In this document: one piece after another, positions 11,865 to 23,989 of the stretch
Position numbering within the stretch: the first letter of the stretch is position 1
Layout of the letters: every line of letters starts with the position of its first letter
From: Rhipidocladum racemiflorum
Taxonomy: Eukaryota; Streptophyta; Magnoliopsida; Poales; Poaceae
Assembly (NCBI GenBank): GCA_036346355.1
Contig: CM070585.1
Location: 9,191,001-9,255,000 of the forward strand
Direction: 5' to 3'
Length of the DNA: 64,000 nucleotides
Notes under the pieces: generated by a model
The model's database searches: none
What the model saw: only the letters and a program-made list of their open reading frames with translations
What the model was told of the DNA's origin: nothing
Translations under genes and position numbers: made by a program

Positions 11865-12260
11865 GTTATCAATATCGTTCTCATATTGGCCGGTATATCA
11901 TATAAACCGGTATAAAATAGTCTTATATACCGTACCAGCCTCAATACTGGTCATAATGGCTTTATATCAGTCAATACCAACTTCGATACTAAATAATACC
12001 GGCTTCGATATCATACTAACCCACTGAATTGATAATATCGTCTATTGAACTATATGTTATATTTAATTGTACTATTATATATTTGGAGTAATATTATAAG
12101 TAAAATTTAGTGTATATATATATAATTAAATATGTCTATACTCATAAATATATATTATTATATTAAATCCAAAATGGTACATCGGTATTGACCGGTACCA
12201 GAGTGTATCATTCAAAGAATCAAACCGGTATAATCTTCCATATCGTATTGACAAGTACGA
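11865..12260. repeat. CCGGTAT-rich repeat block (probable MITE)
   Basis: The palindromic word ACCGGTAT/ATACCGGT and close variants recur through the block, with AT-rich DNA in the middle. The two ends show related words (ATCAATATCG and CGATATGGAAG on opposite strands), which suggests an inverted-repeat element, but no clean duplication was found. Confidence 0.45.
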
Positions 12261-14400
12261 CGCTAGGGCCTCCGACGCTGCTTCTTCAGTCAAAATACAT
12301 TTCTTACGATACGGCTATATGTCACTGCTGAGAGTCGCCGACCAACTAGTTGTACAGGTAAAACAACTTAGCTCAAATTGAGATCGATAGTCCATCCACT
12401 AGTGCGATAAGGCAACCATTTGCCACATTCGTGTGCGAAATCGATCCATCCATGGCTGATACGTACGCATCAACCAATGATGTCTTTGTAGACAATTAAG
12501 TTTCTCAAATGGATAAGAACACAAGCTCCATAATAACAAGTCGACATAAGTGAGATGTCTTCTAGTAAGGATATGCTATAGCTAGCTAAGGACATGAGAG
12601 TCCCATGATGAGACACCGTTCTTCAGTTCAGATCACGGTCGGCTCCCCCTGAATTTGCGCTTTGGCATGCATGTTGTTCGATCGGATCCCAATTAGGACG
12701 GTCTGACCTTTAATCATGTCATCCTAATTACCTAGACTTTATTTAGCATCTTTCACTTTATGTTAGGGAAAGAAAATCGCCGAGATGCTAAATGGAGATG
12801 GGTAGTGTTCCAGAGAGACACATAGTCACATATATAGAACTTGAAAACTGAAAAGTACTTCTCCAGTATCTCGAGCACTGCATAGCGTATTTTCAAACCG
12901 GCCCTAAGCAACTCTCACAAGAAAAAGAGAGAGACATAGCTACAAAAATAGAAGAAGAAGATAGTAATAGAGAAGAAACTTGAGAAAATGATTGGCAAAT
13001 ATCCATGTTTAAAAGAAGATAATACACATCACCTTATGGCATGCAGATGCAGTAGACGACGGGTCCATGACACAGCGCAAGCTCTCGTCTCAAATCGAGT
13101 CACTGTGGCATTTGGTCTGGCGTCCACTTCATCTCCTTCCTCTCATCACTTTAGAGTGCTTAATCAATTCCTTCTTCCCCTCAATCATATGCATGCCCTG
13201 ACGCAGACATGCATGATTAACTAGCTAGACCTAATCAGGCTAAAGCACCCACCAAAAGTTGCAAATGGCCCTATAATTTAATTAGCTAAACACGTATGGA
13301 AACCATCCTCCTCTTACCTAAACGAACGAACTATGAAGGTTCAGCGAGTTGACCTAAATTTGATGCAGATTCATGGAATTAACACATGACGATTAATTGA
13401 GAAGGCCTTTGACCCCCTAAAGTTCGATAATACATAGGATAGTGACCTTTAATCGACAGATATATAGAGTTCAAGTATCAGCTCTACTAAGCTAGGACCT
13501 GTTTGAAAGACACGAACTTCACAAAGATTTTGTAACAAAATTATTACAGAAAACAGTATAATTCCTTGGTAATGGATGGAATTGTCCCATTCGACGTTAA
13601 TTGGCGCGAGATTAAGTTGGCAAGATCGTGGAGGCCTTTTGGACGCACCATTTTGCATGCCCGCAATACACAAACCAGACTTTAGGCGAAGAATAGCATC
13701 ACATGATCCCATGCGTATCGCCCGTTGCAACATAAAAGCGGCGGATGCAGTTAATGGTGAGAGGAGATGGGGTACTCTGCACACAGGCCACTCAGGCGGA
13801 TTCAGTGATCTTCCTTGGCAACTTGCTTTTTCCTCCACAATTTACAAACAGGTATTGGGGAAAGCTGCAATATCGAGCTAGTATTACTGTACTGCTTGTC
13901 TATAAACACCCGCTGGCAATTTCTTTTGTCATTAAAACATAGCATTGCATCGGAGGATCATGTGATATATCAGTGATGGCATAGCATAGGATCATAGAAC
14001 CATCTGATAAAAAAATTGTCTGGCAAGTACTGATATGCCCAAGATAGGAGGGCATCTTATCTGAAACTATGGAACGTACTGGTAGTACCCACCTACCGGG
14101 CAAACACTGGTTTCCCCTGTCAGTTCGCTGTTATTGTCTTATTGATCCCAAATTATATCTGTGATATGATGAAAATATATAACTGATGAAAAAAAAAGCA
14201 AATAACAAATGATGGAACAAATATAATATTGCTTTCCCTAGTGTGAGGAATGATGTTGCTTATATTTGTCATTTTCCCTGCTTGTTCAAGTGTGTTAAGA
14301 TTACCTGTAATTATCGATGGTAGAATGCTGTAGTAACTTTTTGTTTGTTTAAAAGTACTTTCAGCACCACCCAAACCAAATCAATTAGTTTAACAAAATT
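12261..14400. other. Intergenic DNA upstream of the MAP65 gene
   Basis: No coding exon with supported boundaries is seen. The stretch is of mixed composition. It probably contains distal promoter sequence for the MAP65 gene in its last kilobase. Confidence 0.4.
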
Positions 14401-14459
14401 CCGAGGGAATCTTCCTTGTACAGCCACACACCTTATCACACCATTAAATAAATGAAAAC

Positions 14460-15030
14460 AAAGGCCACCCTCCATTGCCTCTTCCCTCCACCTCTCTGCT
14501 CACTCCCAAGTCCCAAGTCCCAAGTCCCAAGTCCCAACCTCCCAAACAAAACAAGTAAAAAGCCTCCCTAAGCAACTAGCAAAAACCCAACCTACCAATT
14601 AGAAGAAGAAAATGCTCCCAAATTCTCATGCACTCTCACCCTTCTCCTCCAATCCTATCCTTTCTACGATTCCTCTCACCTTTGATTTCCTTCAAGTAGC
14701 AGAAAGCAACAAAAAGGAAGAAAAGATAGCTTAAAATTTCCAAAATCACTAGGAAAAGAGCTTCTTTGATGGTATTTGGTGCATACTTTTATTGTTAGCT
14801 GCTACTGCTTTCTCTAATCCAAAGAGAACGAGGAGGGGATAGAAGACTAAAAGCTCAGATGCTGTTCTGCATATGGCCTAGCTCAGGTAGTAGCTGAAGG
14901 CCTAGGGGACTAGGGGTGCAGAAGTCTGAAGAATCTTGGCACCCTTTTCTTGTATTGTCCTTTCACTTCCTGCCTCCCCTTCGTTCAGCTGCTCGAATTG
15001 GCTCTTGGGGTGTTTCTTCTACTGGGTTCA
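14460..15030 (+). promoter_or_regulatory. 5' leader/promoter-proximal region of the MAP65 gene, with AAGTCCC tandem repeat
   Basis: A CT-rich tract (CTTCCCTCCACCTCTCTGC) is followed at about 14,505-14,540 by four to five head-to-tail copies of a 7-bp unit (AAGTCCC). Pyrimidine-rich tracts like this are common in plant 5' leaders. The coding start follows at 15,031. Whether an intron lies in this leader cannot be decided from sequence alone. Confidence 0.5.
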
Positions 15031-18000
15031 ATGGTGGGCATAGGCGCTGGTTTGGCCATGGAAGCTACTAGCTGTGGTGCTTTGCTCAGAGAGCTTCAGG
15101 TATTATTGACCTTACTTGTGTCATTGAGCGAAGTAGAGTTTTGTCTTCTTAAAATTTTACATTACCAGTTCTCTGTCTCATTGTCTGCAATTATTTTTTT
15201 GCTATGTTCTGTTAAAATGTCGCTGCTGTTGTTTCTAGGTTCCCTCGTGATTTTTCTCGGTGAATTATTCTTGTATGAGTGCTTGTGTTAATTCACTTCG
15301 TCAGGTTTCACCTCGTTTACCGGGTGAAAATTTATAGTAGGACTTGGTTTGTAAATGTTGTTACCCTTGTGGGTTCTTTCAATTGTTAGTTGTTTTACTG
15401 TCCCTGTGCTTAAGTTTCTTCTATGATTAAGAGAGCTGCATGTTTTTGGGGTTATCCCTGTTGCGGAAAAGTTAAACCTTTTTTCTTTGAGCTACGCATG
15501 AGTATTCTTTGTGTAGGTGCTGTCTTCTTTTTCTTGGTGGTGAGCTGCTCGGTTGGTGAATTGTTTGTTGCAGCGCAGTGGCTTTATTGTGGAAGTTTCT
15601 CTCTTTTTTTTCATCTTTTTGGTTCTTCAGCTGCTCAAAAAGCAATTCTTTGATTCGGCTCGGCTTAGTGCGCCAGGCAGTTAAGATGCGACAAATTTAA
15701 TTCTTTGTCGAGTAAATAGTACTCTTCTTTACCTATAATGTCATTCTTCTGAGTGTACTTTACTGTAGACATTTACAAATTAAGATGCTCAGAGAGTACA
15801 TGAATCAGGCCCTAATGACAAAAATGTGCTATTCTGAACTGCCTCTGTTGCCTTAATCTTAACATGCTAAGTTTTCTATTTTTGATCATAAAGTTGGAGT
15901 ATTATTACTCATAACTCATGCACTGTTGTTTCTGGCAACCAGCAAATTTGGGCAGAGGTAGGGGAAAGTGAGGGTGAGAAGAACAGGGCCTTATTGGATA
16001 TCGAAAGAGAATGCTTGGAAGTGTACCGCAGGAAGGTGGACGATGCCAATCGAACTAGGGTCCAGCTGCACCAGTCTGTGGCCACTAAAGAAGCTGAAGT
16101 TGCATCCTTAATTGCTACTCTAGGGGAGCACAAGCTGTATTTGAAGGTATGCGCAGTGATGATGATGATGCACTAACTATGTTGGTTGTCTGTAGGCTTT
16201 CAGAGTTCTGACCAATTCTCCTGAAATGATGGAGTGTAGCTGTGATTTAAGTTATGGCTTCATTAGATAGGAGTGGGAGATGCTTGTTGCTTCTTGTTGA
16301 AGTAGCTATGGATCTCTGGATAAAAACCTCTAAAGAAGCTGAGTTTTCAAGAATGCTTGAATTTTTCTCAGCAAGTTTACATTCTCTCAAGCTGGGCAAC
16401 TACCCACTACTCTTCGGTCAATGCATTTTCAACTCTAGTAAAAACTGAGCACAAGCACTTTTTTTAACTGTATGAATGTATGTTACTATCTGTGGGATTC
16501 CACTTGTTACACAGTTCATTTTACTGTGAACAGTCCAGCTCAACTCCTGATTGATAGATGAACTGCAATTCTTTTTACTGTGAGAGACATAGGCCTGTGA
16601 CCAAGAACTCTGTTAGATTTATCTTTTATCTAGGTTGCTTTTATTAATTTCTCAACACTTGCGCAGAAAGACAAGAGTGTCGTGTCACTCAAGGAACAAC
16701 TTGCTGCTGTCGTTCCAATACTGGAGAGCTTGAAATGCAAGAAAGAGGAAAGGATCAAGCAGCTTTCTGATATTCGATCACAGATTGAGAAGATCCGCTC
16801 CGACTTAAGTGAATACAATAACCAGGATGATAATGCGAACAGTTCTGTTGTCGACGAACATGATTTGTCAACAAGGAGGCTTAATAATTACCAAGCACAG
16901 CTTCGTGCTCTTCAGAAAGAAAAGGTATACCATCCTAAATTGGAGACCTAATCTGAACTCTTAAGGTGTATTTCCAAAGATCTTGTGAGTAGTATATTGC
17001 AGAACTTGAGATAAATAGAACGAGCACAGCTACCGAAGAATGCTTGGTTTTTCAGAGTTTGATTGCGGTTCACCCAGAAAAAATGTCTTTCAACATTTTG
17101 CGGTGAAACTTGGTTCTCGAAAACAGGTTTTGCGGCGAAGTGATTGCTGATTAGATGTCTAACTTGACAGCTATTGCCGTGCAGTGTGTACTAATTGTCA
17201 AGCCTTGAAGTGCATCTGTCTGTAGCTGGGAAACCTTTAAGCTCTTTTAGGATTAGTGCTGACTAGTAACTTTCATATATTTGTTAGTGCTTTACTATGT
17301 TTTTGATTTTTGTTTACAATATTTTCAGTCTGATCGACTTCACAAAGTTCTGGAGAATGTAAATGAAGTGCATTCTTTATGCGGAGTCCTTGGAGTTGAT
17401 TTTGGAAAGACCGTAAATGAAGTTCATCCCAGTTTACATCAAAATGGTCTTGAGCAATCCACAAACATCAGCAATAGCACACTGGAAGGCCTTGCTAGTA
17501 CAATATCAAAGCTAAAGGAAGAAAGAAAATCTAGAATCGATAAGGTCCTTTCAAGCTTCTTTTCTTCTCGGTTTTTAGTTAGTGTCAGTTCTGCATTCAC
17601 ACATTTTCAAACGATCATTTCCTTACAGATGAGAGAGACAATGGAATCGTTATGTCAACTATGGAAGTTAATGGACTCTTCTGAAGAAGAGAGGAGACAA
17701 TTTAGCAAAGTAATGAGCATTCTCATATCACCAGAAGAGGGAATCACATCCCCTGGCGTTCTTTCTCAGCAAACGATCGAGAAGGTTTTATCAGTTTTGT
17801 CTTTGTTCTATTATTTACTACATTGTTCACTTCTTACCTTAATCATTTTAACTATTTCACATTTTGATTTCTCATGCAGATGGAAGCTGAGGTTGAGAGG
17901 TTAACGAAAGTTAAAGCCAGCAGATTGAAAGAAATTGTCATGAAGAGAAGGTCGGAATTGGAAGAGATATGCAAAAATGCACACATAGAACCTGATTTCA

Positions 18001-19312
18001 GCACAGCCCCTGAGCAAACCAATGCTCTGATTGATTCTGGTGGTACTTTATGCATCTTGCTATGGTACTATCTTCACTTGTTCTCATGTTTCTTACAAAT
18101 TGTGACTTTCTTGTTCATTTTCCATCCAGGCCTCATTGACCCCTCTGAGCTCCTGGCAAATATTGAGTCACAAATACTAAAAGCGAAAGAAGAGTCCCTT
18201 AGCCGAAAAGATATTATGGACAGGATAAATAAATGGATTGCTGCTTGTGATGAAGAGGCTTGGCTTGAAGAATATAATCAGGTACTTTAGGCATATTTCT
18301 TTTGGAATTAGAGTGCTTCAAATATTGTGCATGTGTATGTATGAACTATAAAGTATATGATTCAGTATAACTGGAAACGTGGAGCTACTAAGGAAAGCAC
18401 CACAGCGTGTGTGGTGCGACTCCTTGAATATATTTTCCATAGAACCTTGAGGTAATATTAATCATGAAAAACGACACTAAATATCTTTGCAGGACTCCAA
18501 GAGGTACAGCTCTGGAAGGGGTGCTCACATAAACCTTAGAAGGGCGGAAAAGGCAAGGATTTTGGTCACCAAAATTCCAGGCAGGTTTTAATTTTGAGAC
18601 TCGAGAATTATGCATAATTTTCAGTTAGTTCAATGCATGACCCGTATCTTTCTCAGCTATGGTGGACAACCTGATAAACCGGACCTTTGCTTGGGAAAAT
18701 GCAAGAAATAAGCCCTTCCTCTATGATGGGGTATGTATACTATCTGATCAGCAATAGTGTAGACACTTTTTTTTGTTTTTAATACATATCGACTCGCAAA
18801 TGCTTTTGACAGGGGCGCCTAGTATCTGTTCTAGAAGAGTACAGATTTAACAGAGAACAGAAGCGAGAGGAAAAACGGCGATACCAGGTAGCAATTGTTT
18901 ACACGAACACCCTTATTGACTCAAAAATAATCATACACGACCTGGAGTTTTTAACATTACTTTTGCATTGTTGCAGGACCAGAAGAAGTTGGAGAGCATC
19001 CTACTTAAAGAGAAAGAAGCAATTTTTGGCTCTAAACCAAGCCCAAATAGGACAAGCAGCTTAAATAGAAAGACAAACGGGTACCGTTCAAATGTAAGAA
19101 GTAACGGACTAATGACTCCAACTCCTCGACGATCATCCCTTGGCAGTGCTACTCCCGAGCTTTTGACACCCAGATCATATTCTGGTCGCTGTAATAGATA
19201 CTTTGGTGATTCCAGGCGCCTATCAACTAGCCAATTGAACTTCGGTGACGATTCGCTATCAACGTTTACATCCATTAGTGGTTCAGAACCAGAATCCCCT
19301 TATATGGGATAA
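15031..19312 (+). CDS. MAP65/ASE1/PRC1-family microtubule-associated protein (MAP65-6/-7-like), 11 coding exons
   Basis: MAP65 proteins dimerise and cross-link antiparallel microtubules in interphase arrays, spindle and phragmoplast. Coding exons: 15,031-15,099; 15,943-16,146; 16,667-16,924; 17,329-17,544; 17,629-17,784; 17,880-18,039; 18,130-18,281; 18,493-18,580; 18,657-18,730; 18,813-18,887; 18,977-19,312. They sum to 1,788 nt and keep frame throughout, giving 595 aa. The N-terminal two thirds is coiled coil (for example LDIERECLEVYRRKVDDANR, residues about 40-60). The conserved microtubule-binding block (ARILVTKIPAMVDNL, FLYDG, RLVSVLEEYRFN) spans about residues 425-475. The tail is basic and serine-rich, with TPTPRR and ending SEPESPYMG, which resembles the Arabidopsis MAP65-6/-7 type as I recall it. 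The start at 15,031 could instead be the in-frame ATG at 15,058. Intron 8 has a GC donor, and exon 6 has two in-frame donors 3 nt apart. Confidence 0.93.
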
Positions 19313-19745
19313 ATCCAGTACTGCTGGTACTATTTCACTTCTGATGCATTCTTTCTTACAACCTTGGACAATTTTAGTGATGATTGCTAAATAACTTGTT
19401 TATTTTATTTTTCTTGCAGGTCAATCTATTGGCCTGATTGCCAAGTAATCAGCATTGTAAATGGTGCACTATACTACGAGGTTCTTGCATTTGTATGTAC
19501 ATTACTGATGTCATGTATTTTAGCTGGTATTGACTAGTATTCACTGGATTGGTTGACTTGGTTTGGGTTTGAGTTGATGTTTCGAGTTGATGGCTTTATA
19601 GATTGACGATTAGGTGAAAGATGTAGGGAGTGATTTGGGAGCAGTTACCTGTACCATATCATAATTTATGTGATTGGCTTTTGTGTGGCGGCAACCTTGC
19701 ATAACTAGTTTGAAAACTATGTACAGAATAAACTTTTGCAGTAGC
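19313..19745 (+). other. 3' UTR of the MAP65 gene, probably with one intron
   Basis: After the TAA at 19,310-19,312 there is a GTACTATT donor-like site at about 19,328 and a TTCTTGCAG acceptor near 19,419, consistent with an intron in the 3' UTR. An AATAAA-like signal (AGAATAAAC) lies near 19,724. The true end is not determined. Confidence 0.45.
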
Positions 19746-20820
19746 TTCTATTTCTTCCTCTTGTATGATGTGCATTTTGAACGCTTACTTGGTGAGCAGA
19801 ATAAGATGTATATGTGCTTCAGCCTTCTGTGAATTGCCAATTGTGCTTGGATGTAATTGAAGGATGACGCAGCCAGTGCGTGTGATCCTAGATATTGAAG
19901 GATGCATTCGGTTGCATGACATGACGAGAAGCAAATGGCTTCAAAGATAACGGGGGTAATCGGAGATGAGAACCTCGAAATGATCATCACACTGCATCAG
20001 TTTCTTTGGCATCCGTGATCCCTTCACATGAGCTCTGTGTTTCCATCCACAAGGATGTGCATTTTTTTTCACCGGTGTACAGCATGAACCACCGTGGTGT
20101 GGCCTATGGTTCAGATTTCAGGCAAACCCTGGTTGAAACGACGTGACAAAAGATGAGATCGCGAAATAGAGCACCTGGAGGAAGATGAACGCCGGCTGCT
20201 CGCTCCGGTGAGAACCCCCGGCCGCTCCGTCTCTACTCAAAGTGCGTCGAATCGAAGAGATCTCCGGAGAACAACTTCCTTGTCTACGAAACCGTGGAGA
20301 AAATAGTCAAAAACCGTTGCATATCATGCCATAGAAAGTGTAAATTCCTATCAAAACATTTAAAAAAAGATTTTATATTTTATTATTTATTTTTTTCGGC
20401 TAGCCGATGAGAATTTGTTGGGTAAACGTTTACATTTTTACCGTCGAAAAATCAACATATTCTTTTGCCAGTTCAATAGGTCCATCACCTCTGCATCATA
20501 CTGTGATTTGTAAACCATATAGTTCCGGATCTAATTGCTTGCCTCCGGTCAAACATTTCACAAGATTTGTGTTTGTGCGCTTTGAAAGTGCTTGCCTGGG
20601 GTCTACAATTAACCAGGATGCGGTCACTTGAGTACTCATAATTTGCACCTGTACAAGCATGCAACATTGTTATTTCATTTCCTCATCTGAAAAATGCAAA
20701 TTTCTTCAGATTTTCACAGATGGACTGACAAGTTTGCAACAAAATCTCGCCCTAACAGAACAAGTTCAAAATCACAGAGTACAAATTTCTTGGAGATGAG
20801 CTTGTTTTATGCTTAATCAA
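19746..20820. other. Intergenic DNA between MAP65 and the LINE
   Basis: I see no supported gene here. The sequence is of mixed composition and short open frames have no recognisable content. It ends at the left target duplication of the LINE. Confidence 0.5.
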
Positions 20821-20854
20821 AAGATCAGACCTTTCCAGTCTTGATCAACCTTTG

Positions 20855-21984
20855 CTTGCGGTGGAAGTCAAGCAGGCTGTCTTCGATTTGCCGCGGGCAA
20901 AGCGCCGGGTCCGGACGGCTTCATTGCAAGTTTCTTCAAAGTTTGCTGGAATACTATCAAGGAGGACCTTCTAGCGGCTATCTCAGGAGGTGCGGCAGCT
21001 AACCTTCAGCTGCTGAATTCCGCATGTATGATCCTACTACCCAAAAAACAAGATGCAGCCAGAGTAACAGATTACAGGCCCATCAACTTGATTCACAGTT
21101 TCGGTAAAATCATTTCCAAAAATCTGGCTAATAGATTGGCGCCCAAACTTCATGCTCTCGTGTCATCTAACCAAAATTCCTTCATCAAGAAAAGAGCAAT
21201 TCACGATGGTTTTCTTCTCGTCAAGAACTTACTAACAGAGCTGCACAGACAAAAACACCCTTCGTTGTTCGTCAAGTTGGACCTAGCCAAGGCCTTTGAT
21301 TCTGTCGGCTGGGAATACTTGCTGGAAGTGCTGCAACATTTTGGTTTCAGTCAGAGGTGGAGAGACTGGGTGGCCATCCTTCTAGCGAGTTCCTCTTCCA
21401 GGGTGATGGTGAATGGTGCACCTGGGAAACGGTTTGTGCATAAAAGAGGACTCCGTCAAGGAGACCCCCTCTCTCCAATGTTATTCATCCTGTCATTGGA
21501 ACCACTACAGCTCCTCTTGTCGGCTGCGTCACAGAGTGACCTGTTCAAACCTATATTGCACAGGCCGGCAGACCTTTGCCGATCTTTTTACGCCGACGAC
21601 GTCGCCTTGTTCTTGAACCCAACCGTCCAGGAGCTGCATAATTTAAGCGTCGTGCTCCAGATTTTCGGTGGCGCTTCGGGACTCACGGCCAATTGGAAAA
21701 AAACCGAGATTTACGCGATCGCTTACGAACCAGAAACTTTAAGTACCTGTCTGCATGAGTTCCCCGGCGTTGTCAAGAACTTCCTGGCAAGATACTTGGG
21801 CCTTCCCCTCAGGCCGACAGCGCTGAGAAGGGTGGATATCCAACCACTTTTAGACAGGGTAGAAGCAAGGCTGGCAGGTTTGAAAGGGGCCCTGCTCTCT
21901 AGAGCAGGAAGGTTAACCTTGGTGTTCTTCGTGCTGTCGGCACTCCCAATTTTTTTTTTCACAATTTTCCCGTTGCCGGCCTTG
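20855..21984 (+). pseudogene. LINE reverse transcriptase, first part
   Basis: It opens with VKQAVFDLP, a one-base loss, then KAPGPDGFIASFFKVCWN (near 20,902), the first conserved block of plant LINE RT. It continues with MILLPKKQDAARVTDYRPIN, the substrate-binding LVKLDLAKAFDSVGW, RGLRQGDPLSPMLFILSLE, and the catalytic FYADDVALFLN at about 21,585-21,620, which is intact. The open frame runs to the insertion at 21,985. In an intact element this enzyme copies the element RNA at a nicked target. Here the 5' truncation, the shift near 20,900 and the insertion inactivate it. Confidence 0.88.
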
Positions 21985-23982
21985 TCGTAGGTTCAGAAAC
22001 AGGACACAGAAATGAGAGCGGACGCCGGCCGTTCCACGGGCCGTCATCCACGAGAGTAAATGTGATGCGAGGATTTATACAGGTTCGGGCGCTTAATGAA
22101 GACACCCTACTCCTGTCGGTGTGTTCCCTGGGGGGAGTAGAGGGATGTCTCCTTGTCCAGACTCCCTGAGGGACACTCCGGTTTTTGTTTTTGCATTCAA
22201 TGAAAGCTCAAGTTACATGAGGGGGTTACAGTGAGTATTTATAGGCACACAACCTGTTACATAAAAATACCATTCTACCCCTACAAGACCAGCGTAAGTG
22301 GGGGCGTCTTAGTCATTCCTGCGGGGAGGTAGTGGACCCCATGGGGTCGTCTCAAGGGAGTAGACCCCTAACTTTGGGGGCCCACAAGGAATTTGGTGAT
22401 GTCACTCAAGTCTCATGTGAGGAGACTTCCCACGAAGCGCACCCCCGGGGAGGACGTAGACCTCCCGCGGGACATGAGAATCCCCCGCAGGGTATGCTTC
22501 TGGGGAGGCGTAGACCTCCCGCGGGATATGACAACCCCCCGCAGGGTATGCCCCTGGGGAGAAGTAGACCTCCCACAGGACATGAGAACCCCCCGCGGGA
22601 CATGGGGAGAACCCCCCGCGGGGTATGCCCTCGGGAAGACGTAGACCTCCCGCGGGACATGAGAACCCCCCGTGGGGTATGCCCCCGGGGAGGCGTGGAC
22701 CTCCCGGGACATGGGGAGAACCCCCGCGGGGGTATGCCCCTGGGGAGACGTAGACCTCCCACGGGACATGAGAACCCCACGCGGGGTATGCTCCCGGGGA
22801 GGCGTGGACCTCCCGCGGGATATGGGGAGAACCCCCCGCGGGGTATGCCCCCGGGGTGGCGTAGACCTCCCGCGGGATGTGAGGGGAACCTCCACGGGGC
22901 ATGCCCACGGGGAGGCAAGGTCCTCCCGCGGGACGTGAGGGGAACCTCCACGGGGTATGCCCACGGGGGATGCCCCCAGGGAGGCAAGGTCCTCCCGCGG
23001 GATGTGAGGGGAACATCCACGGGGGATGCCCCCGAGGAGGGCGTAGATCTCCCGCGGGATGTGAGGGGAACCTCCACAGGGCATGCCTACGGGGGATGCC
23101 CACAGGAAGGGCGTAGATCTCCCGCGAGACGTGAGGGGAACCTCCACGGGGCATGCCCCCAGGGAGGCAAGGTCCTCCCGCGGGATGTGAGGGGAACCTC
23201 CACGGGGGATGCCCCCGAGGAGGGCGTAGATCTCCCGCGGGACATGAGGGGAACCTCCACGGGGTATGCCCATGGGGGATGCCCCCGGGGAGGGCGGAGT
23301 CCTCCCGCGGGACGTGAGGGAAACCTCCACGGGGGATGCCCCCGAGGATGCCCCCGAGGAGGGCGTAGATCTCCCACGGGACGTGAGGGGAACCTCCACG
23401 GGGCATGCCCACGAGGGATGCCCACGGGAAGGGCGTAGATCTCCCGCGGGACGTGAGGGGAACCTCCACGGGGGATGCCCCCGAGGAGGGCGTAGATCTC
23501 CCGCGGGACATGAGGGGAACCTCCACGGGGTATGCCCACGGGGGATGCCCTCGGGGAGGGCGGAGTCCTCCCGTGGGACGTGAGGGGAACCTCCACGGGG
23601 GATGCCCTCGAGGGAGGGCGTAGATCTCCCGTGGGACATAAGGAGAACCCCCACGGGGGGAGGCGTAGCCCTCCCGTGGGCATAAGACCTCTCGCGGGGC
23701 GTGGGGTGTTAAGGAACCTCCCGCGGGATACGCCACGGGGTATGCCCCCGGGGAGCGCGTAGACCTCCCACCGGACATGAGGCCTCCCTTGAGGCCACGG
23801 GGTATGCCCCCAGGGAGGGCTTAGACCTCCCACGGGCCATGAGGCCTCCCGCGAGGTGGTGCTCACGAGGTATAAGGATCTCACGTAGAGCTTTGGTAAC
23901 GAACCCCGATGGGCGGGTACCACCCTTCGAGGAGCATGAAGCCTTCCCTCCTAGGGTTAGTGGGTTTTCCCCAATAGGCCTG
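21985..23982. mobile_element. 2-kb non-coding element inserted in the LINE, made largely of GC-rich tandem repeats
   Basis: The LINE flanks show GGCCTTG on both sides (21,978-21,984 and 23,983-23,989). Removing the insert restores the LINE reading frame (P-A-L then K-R-I-D-R-L). The left 400 bp contains ATTTATACAGGTTCGGGCGC and CACCCTACTCCTGTC, wording common in LTRs of grass retrotransposons. The ends are not TG...CA, so I leave the class open. There is no credible coding content: the long open frames on both strands come from the repeats. Confidence 0.7.
22430..23850. repeat. Tandem array of 54-66-bp GC-palindromic units
   Basis: About 25 imperfect copies of a unit built from GTAGACCTCCCGCGGGA, a short ATGAG spacer, and an arm reading CCCCCGCGGGGTATGCCC or CCTCCACGGGG. 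CCCGCGGG and its variants form a self-complementary core in most units. Two sub-types occur: an AGAACCCCC type on the left and a GTGAGGGGAACCTCC type on the right. Confidence 0.85.
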
Positions 23983-23989
23983 GGCCTTG

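Noticed and set aside
22402..23923. Open frames of 200-458 codons on both strands
   Set aside because: They are products of stop-free GC-rich tandem units; no start context, domain or codon pattern.
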